Shown here: positions 1-4,111 of the stretch, in pieces
Position numbering within the stretch: position 1 is the first letter of the stretch
How the letters are laid out: each line of letters starts with the position of its first letter
Source: Nitratireductor sp.
Lineage (GTDB): Bacteria; Pseudomonadota; Alphaproteobacteria; Rhizobiales; Rhizobiaceae
Direction: 5' to 3'
DNA length: 6,526 bases
NCBI GenBank assembly: GCA_020441735.1
Contig: JAGRLQ010000020.1
Span: 1-6,526 of the forward strand
Translations under genes and position numbers: made by a program
The notes under the pieces: generated by a model
Told to the model about the DNA's origin: nothing
The model's database searches: none
Seen by the model: only the letters and a program-made list of their open reading frames with translations

Positions 1-463
1 GCAGCCAGATGGTGCGCTCGATGCCCTCCTGCCCGGGATTGGCGCGGCGCGGTGCCTGATTGGTCGAGGTCTTGAAATGGGCGTTGCCGAAACCGCCATT
101 GCCGCCTTTCGCAAGCAGGAATCGGTCACCCGTTTGCTGCAGGTCGCAGATCAGTGTTTCGTTGTCTTCTTCATAGATCTGCGTTCCGGCCGGCACCTTC
201 AGGACGATGTCGTCTCCCGTCCTGCCGTCGCGATTGCGGCCCATGCCGTGAACGCCGGTCTGGGCCTTGAAATGCTGCTGGTAGCGATAGTCGATCAGCG
301 TGTTGAGCCCGTTGACGGCTTCTGCCCACACATCTCCACCCCTGCCGCCATTGCCCCCGTCAGGGCCGCCGAACTCCTGATACTTGGCACGGTGAAAGGA
401 TACGCAGCCGGCTCCGCCGTTTCCCGAGCGGATATACACTTTGGCCTGATCGAGAAACTTCAT
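1..463 (-). CDS. obgE: ObgE/CgtA GTPase, N-terminal part (cut by window edge)
   Basis: Obg-family GTPase, known in bacteria to associate with the 50S subunit in ribosome assembly and stress control. The first 154 codons are present, reading left off the window. They open MKFLDQAKVYIRSGNGG and form the glycine-rich Obg fold: GGPDGGNGGRGGDVW near residues 33-47, DYRYQQHFKA, GMGRN, LKVPAGTQI and AKGGNGGFGN. The G domain lies beyond the edge. The ATG at 463-461 matches the family's normal N-terminus; the Shine-Dalgarno sequence in front is weak. It starts 28 nt after the GNAT stop codon, so the two are probably cotranscribed. Family identity is very secure from the sequence; the role is known from homologues. 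Confidence 0.97.
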   Translation of the reverse strand, partial: MKFLDQAKVYIRSGNGGAGCVSFHRAKYQEFGGPDGGNGGRGGDVWAEAVNGLNTLIDYRYQQHFKAQTGVHGMGRNRDGRTGDDIVLKVPAGTQIYEEDNETLICDLQQTGDRFLLAKGGNGGFGNAHFKTSTNQAPRRANPGQEGIERTIWL

Positions 464-491
464 GGCGGCGGTCCGGAAATTCGAGCATGGA

Positions 492-1085
492 TCAGGCGGC
501 GATCTCGCCCATCCAGCTTTCGCGGGTGATCTCGAAATGGTCGAGCTTCTGCTTTTCGCCCAGCAGGGGATGAACCGCTTCGCTCGAACCGGTGTGATGG
601 CCACCGCATTTGCGAATGATCTTGATCGAGGCTTCGTTGTTCACCCGGGCCGAGACCAGCAGGATCGGTCGCGAGGTCACCTTGAAGTAAAGATCGACCA
701 GCGCACGGGCTGCTTCTGTCGCATAGCCCTTGCCCCAATAGGGTTCACCGATCCAGTAACCCAGATGCGGCTCCGGTTCTTCCTCGACATCGTGCAGGCT
801 ACCGACGCCGACCAGCTTTCCGCTGTCGGCTTCCGCGATTGAATAGATGCAGGCGCGGCCCTCATTGCGCTTTGCGCGTTCGATGAAGGTCTTTGCGTCC
901 TTCAGCGAATAGGGATGCGGCATGTGGGCAAGCATGCGTGCGATCTTGATGTTGTTGGCAAGCACGGCCAGTTCCTCGGCATCCTCTTCATGAGGCGGCC
1001 GCAGGACCAGCCGGTCCGTCATCAGCAGCGGCGTGTCGAGAAACAGCGCCGATTCAGTGTAGTCTTGTTTCAAAGCAGTCATCAT
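492..1085 (-). CDS. GNAT family N-acetyltransferase (RimJ/RimL-like)
   Basis: A 197-residue single-domain acetyltransferase of the RimJ/RimL type, expected to transfer acetyl from acetyl-CoA to an amine. Visible parts are the N-terminal strand TDRLVLRPPHEEDAEEL (residues 23-39), the substrate-side strand ending LVGVGSL, the acetyl-CoA loop YWGKGYATEAA (116-126), and the C-terminal VNNEASIKIIRKCGG (148-162), a variant of the usual NxxSxxxxxKxGF. The substrate cannot be told; family members modify ribosomal-protein N-termini, other proteins or small molecules. Two adjacent ATGs (1085 and 1082) could start it; AAAGG lies 4 and 7 nt before them. It sits between rpmA and obgE, a position often occupied by such a gene in Rhizobiales. 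A TATATT -10-like box at 1159-1164 (minus) could give it a promoter, but no good -35 is seen. Confidence 0.93.
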   Translation of the reverse strand: MMTALKQDYTESALFLDTPLLMTDRLVLRPPHEEDAEELAVLANNIKIARMLAHMPHPYSLKDAKTFIERAKRNEGRACIYSIAEADSGKLVGVGSLHDVEEEPEPHLGYWIGEPYWGKGYATEAARALVDLYFKVTSRPILLVSARVNNEASIKIIRKCGGHHTGSSEAVHPLLGEKQKLDHFEITRESWMGEIAA

Positions 1086-1092
1086 ATGACCT

Positions 1093-1111
1093 TTGGCGCA
1101 TCATTGGCGCC
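1093..1111 (-). repeat. Short direct repeat/dyad before the GNAT start
   Basis: On the minus strand GCGCCAA occurs twice, 11 bp apart, just before the GNAT gene; the second copy runs into the AAAGG ribosome-binding site. The same bases form a 5-bp dyad, GGCGC at 1095-1099 and GCGCC at 1107-1111. It could be an operator or a small hairpin next to the ribosome-binding site, or chance. Confidence 0.35.
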
Positions 1112-1221
1112 TGCACTTGAGATTACGGGTCGATGGGGACGGTGTCGCTTCGAATCGCAATATACCACAAACCGTGACGATCGATTGGCGTGCTGCCTGT
1201 CCCCGGGAAAAACTTGACCGG

Positions 1222-1254
1222 CAAACAAAAAAGGAGCCGTGAACCGGCCCCTTT
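1222..1254 (-). terminator. Intrinsic terminator after rpmA
   Basis: On the minus strand AAAGGGGCCG (1254-1245) pairs over all 10 positions, one a G-T wobble, with CGGCTCCTTT (1239-1230) around a 5-nt loop. It continues into TTTTTTGTTT. This is a classic intrinsic terminator about 45 nt beyond the rpmA stop codon. It should end most rplU-rpmA transcripts, so GNAT-obgE would depend on readthrough or their own promoter. Confidence 0.9.
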
Positions 1255-1274
1255 CAACGTCGGTCAGAGGCCGG

Positions 1275-1296
1275 AAAATCCGGCATCGCGTGCCGG
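1275..1296 (-). terminator. Second hairpin directly after the rpmA stop
   Basis: CCGGCA (1296-1291, minus) and TGCCGG (1285-1280) form a perfect 6-bp stem with a 5-nt loop, followed by ATTTT. It abuts the rpmA stop codon. The short U run suggests a weak terminator or a 3'-end stabiliser upstream of the stronger one. A competing fold using CCGGA/TCCGG just after it is also possible. Confidence 0.45.
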
Positions 1297-1563
1297 TTAT
1301 TTGCCTTCGGCTGGGGCTTCCACGCTTACAAAGCTGCGGCCATTGCCTTTGACCGAGAAAGCCACCTTGCCATCGGCGAGGGCAAAAAGGGTGTGGTCCT
1401 TGCCCATGCCGACATTGGTGCCGGGGTGATATTTGGTACCGCGCTGGCGCACGATAATATTGCCGGCAACTACATTTTCATTGCCGAATTTCTTGACGCC
1501 GAGGCGTTTTGATTCCGAATCGCGACCGTTGCGCGAAGAACCGCCAGCTTTCTTGTGTGCCAT
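1297..1563 (-). CDS. rpmA: 50S ribosomal protein L27
   Basis: L27, an 88-residue protein of the 50S subunit whose N-terminal tail reaches the peptidyl-transferase centre in characterised ribosomes. The sequence opens MAHKKAGGSSRNGRDS and carries SKRLGVKKFG, IIVRQRGTKYHPG and VGMGKDHTLFAL, all family hallmarks, at normal length. The ATG at 1563 is chosen over an upstream in-frame ATG (1617) because it gives the invariant MAHKK start and has GGAAGGA about 8 nt before it; the upstream one overlaps the end of rplU. There is no N-terminal extension of the type cleaved by Prp in Firmicutes. It follows rplU by 23 nt, so the two form an operon. Confidence 0.98.
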   Translation of the reverse strand: MAHKKAGGSSRNGRDSESKRLGVKKFGNENVVAGNIIVRQRGTKYHPGTNVGMGKDHTLFALADGKVAFSVKGNGRSFVSVEAPAEGK

Positions 1564-1586
1564 GAGAGTGTTCCTTCCTGCGTCGC

Positions 1587-2216
1587 TTACTTCATTGCCT
1601 TGGCCTGATCGCGCCAATCCGAAATCTGGTCGGCGCTGAACGGCATGGCTTCGTCGATACGTACAATGTCCTTGTCGCTCAGCTTGGCGATCTGGGCAAA
1701 GGTCGTGATGCCCTGTTCGTTGAGCTGTCCGGCTGCAACCGGGCCAATGCCCTTGATCTTGGTCAGATCGTCGCCGTCGCCTTCCGGCGCGGTGAAGAGG
1801 GTGGCAGCCTTGGTCTCAGCCTTTGCTTCCTTCTTGGGAGCTTCTTTCTTTTCCTCAGCCGGCTTCTCAGCTTTTGCAGCCGGTTTGGCGGCAGCCTTCT
1901 TCGATGGTTTCGCGCCACCGGTCAGGATTTCGGCAATCTTGACGGTGGTTAGATGCTGGCGGTGGCCCTTGGTGCGCTGCGAATTCTGGCGGCGGCGCTT
2001 CTTGAAGCTGATCACCTTCTTCGCGCGGCCCTGTTCCAGGATCTCGGCGGTAACAACCGCGCCCGAAACGAGCGGTGCGCCGATTTCACTGCCGACAGCC
2101 AGTACTTCGCCGAATTCCACCATGTCACCGGCATTTCCGGCGACCTTTTCGATCTTCAAGACATCTTCGGCGGCAACACGATACTGTTTGCCACCGGTTT
2201 TGATGACTGCGAACAT
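1587..2216 (-). CDS. rplU: 50S ribosomal protein L21 with long C-terminal extension
   Basis: L21, a 23S rRNA-binding protein of the large subunit. Residues 1-102 are the conserved domain: MFAVIKTGGKQYRV at the start, and KKVISFKKRRRQNSQRTKGH with RQHLTTVKI at about 66-94. The protein is 209 residues, roughly twice the usual 103. Residues 103-140 are an Ala/Lys/Glu-rich, probably disordered linker. Residues 150-205 read DDLTKIKGIGPVAAGQLNEQ and onward, with GIGPVAAGQL and GITTFAQIAKLS resembling a helix-hairpin-helix domain of the kind that binds nucleic acid. Such extended L21 proteins occur in Rhizobiales; the tail's function is not known to me. The ATG at 2216 is preceded by GGAAGGA. It is first in the rplU-rpmA operon and has its own promoter and structured leader. 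Confidence 0.97.
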   Translation of the reverse strand: MFAVIKTGGKQYRVAAEDVLKIEKVAGNAGDMVEFGEVLAVGSEIGAPLVSGAVVTAEILEQGRAKKVISFKKRRRQNSQRTKGHRQHLTTVKIAEILTGGAKPSKKAAAKPAAKAEKPAEEKKEAPKKEAKAETKAATLFTAPEGDGDDLTKIKGIGPVAAGQLNEQGITTFAQIAKLSDKDIVRIDEAMPFSADQISDWRDQAKAMK

Positions 2217-2268
2217 TTTCTTTCCTTCCGATGTTCTGTCACAGGGTCTTGGCCATGCTGCGTGTAAG

Positions 2269-2350
2269 CAGGCGGCCAGCCTGTCTTTTTGTCAGTCTGA
2301 TTTCCGGTCTGGTTGCGGGCCGGCCAGGACGTGTCTTGGCTATTGGCCCG
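2269..2350 (-). promoter_or_regulatory. Structured part of the rplU 5' leader
   Basis: The leader between the predicted start of transcription (about 2387) and the rplU ATG is about 170 nt. Beyond the terminator-like hairpin it can form a stem between CGGGCC (2350-2345, minus) and GGCCCG (2321-2316), with an inner GCCA/TGGC pairing, and a 5-bp hairpin CAGGC/GCCTG (2283-2269). In addition CTGTTTTTT (2359-2351) can pair with AAAAGACAG (2289-2281) with one G-U wobble, tying the first U-tract to the lower leader. These are hand-found pairings. A role in autoregulation by L21 is only inference. Confidence 0.4.
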
Positions 2351-2380
2351 AAAAAACAGGGCGCAGAGAGTTTCCGCGCC
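2351..2380 (-). terminator. Promoter-proximal terminator-like hairpin (possible rplU attenuator)
   Basis: On the minus strand GGCGCGGA (2380-2373) pairs with TCTGCGCC (2367-2360), 8 bp including one G-U, around a 5-nt loop. CTG and six T residues follow. It begins only about 7 nt after the predicted transcription start of rplU. It could be an attenuator that yields a short leader RNA, or a 5' stabilising hairpin. It could also be a terminator for any minus-strand readthrough from the epimerase. Confidence 0.55.
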
Positions 2381-2393
2381 GCAGTCGGGCGGC

Positions 2394-2422
2394 ATATAGG
2401 TCGAAACGGCCCGCAAAGTCAA
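2394..2422 (-). promoter_or_regulatory. Housekeeping promoter of rplU-rpmA
   Basis: On the minus strand TTGACT (2422-2417), a 17-nt spacer, then CTATAT (2399-2394). This is close to the sigma-70 consensus and matches the CTATAT -10 preferred in rhizobia. An AT-rich stretch (2434-2442) sits upstream. Transcription should start near 2387, giving a long leader before rplU. Confidence 0.75.
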
Positions 2423-2494
2423 CCGGAGAAGGGGTTAAAAAACCTCGCCGATAGCCAACTCGCCTCCCTGTGGCGCAGCTTTCACCTGGATCAA

Positions 2495-2509
2495 GTTCGA
2501 CCACTCCGG
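2495..2509 (-). repeat. Inverted copy of the tRNA-Ser D-arm
   Basis: The 15 nt GTTCGACCACTCCGG are the exact reverse complement of 2687-2701, the D-arm of the intact tRNA-Ser. Repeat copy 2 carries the same inverted element at 2620-2632 with 13 matching bases. A match this long within 200 bp is very unlikely by chance. Confidence 0.85.
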
Positions 2510-2552
2510 ATATGGGATGCGCCGTTCGATCAAAGTCATTGCGAACATCTGC

Positions 2553-2573
2553 GGAGAGGTGCCGGAGTGGTCG
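2553..2573 (+). pseudogene. tRNA-Ser 5' fragment
   Basis: The first 21 nt of tRNA-Ser(CGA), acceptor strand and 5' D-arm, identical to the intact gene at 2678-2698. There is no anticodon arm, T-arm or 3' acceptor strand, so it cannot give a tRNA. It is the tail of the duplicated segment and shows that the duplication broke inside the tRNA D-loop. Confidence 0.88.
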
Positions 2574-2579
2574 CCAACT

Positions 2580-2596
2580 CCTGCATGGGCTGCAGG
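2580..2596 (+). repeat. Perfect small hairpin between the two repeat copies
   Basis: CCTGCA (2580-2585) and TGCAGG (2591-2596) form a 6-bp stem with the 5-nt loop TGGGC. It fills most of the 26-nt spacer that separates the repeat copies. No T-tract follows, so it is not a clear terminator. Confidence 0.55.
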
Positions 2597-2599
2597 GCA

Positions 2600-2698
2600 G
2601 CGCACCTTTCACTTGATAAGTTCGACCACTCCCGATATGGGATGCGCCGTTCGATCAAAGTCATTGCGAACATCTGCGGAGAGGTGCCGGAGTGGTCG
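2600..2698 (+). repeat. Direct repeat copy 2 (leads into intact tRNA-Ser)
   Basis: Second copy of the duplicated segment, 99 nt, containing the likely tRNA promoter, the inverted D-arm element (2620-2632) and the first 21 nt of the intact tRNA gene. It contains a weak leader dyad GTTCG (2649-2653)/CGAAC (2667-2671) between promoter and tRNA. Confidence 0.93.
2613..2641 (+). promoter_or_regulatory. Candidate promoter of tRNA-Ser
   Basis: TTGATA (2613-2618), a 17-nt spacer, then TATGGG (2636-2641), a good -35 and a moderate -10. Transcription would start near 2648, giving a 30-nt 5' leader for RNase P to remove. With this start the inverted D-arm element lies in the promoter spacer and is not transcribed, so it would not interfere with tRNA folding. 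Confidence 0.5.
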
Positions 2699-2767
2699 AA
2701 CGGGGCGGTCTCGAAAACCGTTGTGCGCGCGAGCGTACCCAGGGTTCGAATCCCTGTCTCTCCGCCA
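2678..2767 (+). tRNA. tRNA-Ser (anticodon CGA), CCA encoded
   Basis: A 90-nt class II tRNA. Acceptor GGAGAGG pairs with TCTCTCC (2757-2763), the discriminator is G2764, and CCA is encoded at 2765-2767. The anticodon stem is GCGGT/ACCGT around loop CTCGAAA, with anticodon CGA at 2712-2714, which reads UCG. The long variable arm GTGCGC-GCGA-GCGTAC is the serine hallmark, and the T-arm is CAGGG-TTCGAAT-CCCTG. No intrinsic terminator is visible before the convergent epimerase gene 22 nt downstream. Confidence 0.97.
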
Positions 2768-2789
2768 TTTACCGTATAGCGATATAGCC

Positions 2790-3812
2790 TCAGACGCCGT
2801 AATAGCCGCGGTACCACTCGACGAAATTTGCCACACCCTGTTTGACATCGGTGTTGGGCTGGTAGCCGGTTGCAGCGGAAATTTCACTCACATCAGCATA
2901 AGTGTCAGGCACGTCACCCGGCTGCATCGGCAGCATCTCGAGCTCTGCCGTTAGGCCCGCGGCTTCCTCAATGGCCCGGATGTAATCGAGCAGTTGCACG
3001 GGCTTGTTGTTGCCGATGTTGTAGATGCGGAACGGTGCCTTTGAAGACGCCGGGTCAGGCGTATCGGAATTCCACTCGGGATTGGGCGTGGCTGTCCGGT
3101 CGCTGCAGCGGATCACGCCTTCGACAATGTCGTCGACATAGGTGAAATCCCGCGTGTGCTTGCCGTGATTGAATACCTGAATGGGCTTTCCGGCAAGAAT
3201 GTTCCGGGTGAACAGAAACAGTGCCATGTCCGGCCGGCCCCAGGGTCCATAGACGGTGAAGAAGCGCAAGCCCGTGACCGGAAGGCCGTAGAGATTGGCA
3301 TAGGCGTGTGCGGTAAGCTCGTTCGTGCGCTTGGTCACCGCGTAGAACTGCAGCGGATGATCGACACCATTGTGCTCGGAAAACGGCATCGTCGTGTTGG
3401 CGCCATAGACGCTCGATGTAGAGGCATAGGTCAGGTGCTCGACGCCGTTCTTCCGGCAGGCTTCGATCAGGTTCAGAAAGCCCAGAACGTTCGATTCTAC
3501 ATAGGAATGAGGGTTTTCCAGACTGTGGCGCACGCCCGCCTGAGCGGCCAGATTGATCACCCGGACCGGTTTGTGGTCTGCAAAACAGGCTTCAATGGCG
3601 GCATTGTCCGCCAGGTTTGCCCGAATGAAGGTATAGGGAACGCCAGCTTCTTGCGCGGCTTCCGACAGCACCTTCAACCGCGCTTCCTTCAGGCCAACGT
3701 CATAGTAGTCATTGACGGAATCAAGGCCGACCACCGCATCGCCGCGCTCAATCAGTTTTCTGGCGGTGTGAAACCCGATAAAGCCTGCAACGCCCGTTAC
3801 CAGATGAACCAT
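2790..3812 (-). CDS. lpsL: UDP-glucuronate 4-epimerase family NAD-dependent epimerase
   Basis: A 340-residue extended short-chain dehydrogenase/reductase of the cytoplasm. It most likely interconverts UDP-glucuronate and UDP-galacturonate for LPS or exopolysaccharide. The Rossmann motif is TGVAGFIG (6-13), with D31 placed for the NAD adenosine ribose. The catalytic motifs are YASTSSVYG (129-137) and Y157xxxK161. LRFFTVYGPWGRPDMALFLF (182-201) and the region GKHTRDFTYVDDIVEGVIR are diagnostic of the UDP-glucuronate epimerase (LpsL/CapI) subgroup, as is the length. The ATG at 3812 is preferred over 3875 because the Rossmann fold then begins at once, as in the family; GGAC or a more distant AAAGGA serves as ribosome-binding site. 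It converges with tRNA-Ser and lies about 300 nt downstream of manC. Family is certain; exact substrate is inferred. Confidence 0.93.
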   Translation of the reverse strand: MVHLVTGVAGFIGFHTARKLIERGDAVVGLDSVNDYYDVGLKEARLKVLSEAAQEAGVPYTFIRANLADNAAIEACFADHKPVRVINLAAQAGVRHSLENPHSYVESNVLGFLNLIEACRKNGVEHLTYASTSSVYGANTTMPFSEHNGVDHPLQFYAVTKRTNELTAHAYANLYGLPVTGLRFFTVYGPWGRPDMALFLFTRNILAGKPIQVFNHGKHTRDFTYVDDIVEGVIRCSDRTATPNPEWNSDTPDPASSKAPFRIYNIGNNKPVQLLDYIRAIEEAAGLTAELEMLPMQPGDVPDTYADVSEISAATGYQPNTDVKQGVANFVEWYRGYYGV

Positions 3813-4111
3813 TACGATAGTCCGTTCCTTTGACCGTTTTCCCGCATGCCCGGGAAATACCGGCCGGGAAATCACGTCTCAATCTCCGCCGGCATTCGCG
3901 TGTCTGGCTGTCATTTGTGTCGGTACGATAACAGCATTGCCTGACGTGCAACAGAACGCAGCTTGCGTCAATCATGATACCGGCACGAGTCTCGCATTTG
4001 AAGCAGGGCTTCCGACGCCGCGCTCGAGAAGCTTTCGATATCCATTGCGGTGCCGACCATACGGTGTGTCAGGACGATATACCGTTTGCGGGTCATCTGG
4101 AGTTGGCGGGG
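3813..4111. other. Intergenic region between manC and the epimerase, no gene seen
   Basis: About 300 nt without a credible gene. Short frames here lack ribosome-binding sites and family resemblance. No strong sigma-70 promoter was found for the epimerase, nor a U-tract terminator after manC. It holds a dyad ACGCA-GCT-TGCGT (3956-3968) and the perfect dyad at 3838-3857. Whether the epimerase has its own promoter is undecided; the gap size suggests so. Confidence 0.6.
3838..3857 (-). promoter_or_regulatory. Perfect dyad upstream of the epimerase start
   Basis: TTTCCCG (3838-3844) and CGGGAAA (3851-3857) form a perfect 7-bp inverted repeat with a 6-nt centre, 25 nt before the ATG. The right arm lies in CCGGGAAAT (3850-3858), which is repeated directly at 3864-3872, 14 bp on. 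It could be an operator or a leader hairpin; no T-tract follows on either strand. Confidence 0.45.

Larger units (their letters stand above)
2473..2573 (+). repeat. Direct repeat copy 1 (tRNA-Ser upstream region plus tRNA 5' end)
   Basis: About 101 nt that recur at 2600-2698. The last 65 nt (2509-2573 against 2634-2698) are identical. The part before has one mismatch at 2508/2633 and, further upstream, a 2-nt length difference and several substitutions. The repeat includes the first 21 nt of tRNA-Ser and stops abruptly in the D-loop. In this copy the -35-like TTGATA of copy 2 is altered, so its promoter may be dead. Confidence 0.93.

Noticed and set aside
1564..1617. Upstream ATG for rpmA giving 18 extra residues
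   Set aside because: It lies inside rplU and the extension is unlike L27; the internal ATG has a strong ribosome-binding site and the invariant MAHKK start.
2269..2290. Plus-strand terminator, CAGGC/GCCTG stem followed by TCTTTTT
   Set aside because: Only a 5-bp stem, and no plus-strand transcript is known to enter it; it is better read as part of the minus-strand rplU leader.
1645..2454. Long plus-strand frame of 269 codons opposite rplU
   Set aside because: Shadow of the Ala/Lys-rich L21 gene; it has no family resemblance, and rplU is unmistakable on the other strand.
2473..2698. CRISPR or array-like repeats
   Set aside because: Only two copies, about 100 nt each, one joined to a tRNA; they are too long and too few for an array.
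2536..2887. Minus-strand frames over the tRNA with RDSNPG-like peptide
   Set aside because: Antisense translation of the same tRNA and repeats, a common misannotation.
2231..2954. Plus-strand open frames across the repeats and tRNA, encoding repeated peptides such as GEVPEWSNGAVSKT
   Set aside because: This peptide is the well-known false translation of tRNA-Ser. The repetition comes from the DNA duplication, and there is no ribosome-binding site.
3156..3833. Plus-strand frame of 225 codons opposite the epimerase
   Set aside because: Shadow of a clear UDP-glucuronate epimerase gene.
3813..3875. Upstream ATG for the epimerase
   Set aside because: The extra 21 residues are Arg/Lys-rich and would cover the dyad; the family begins directly with the Rossmann strand.
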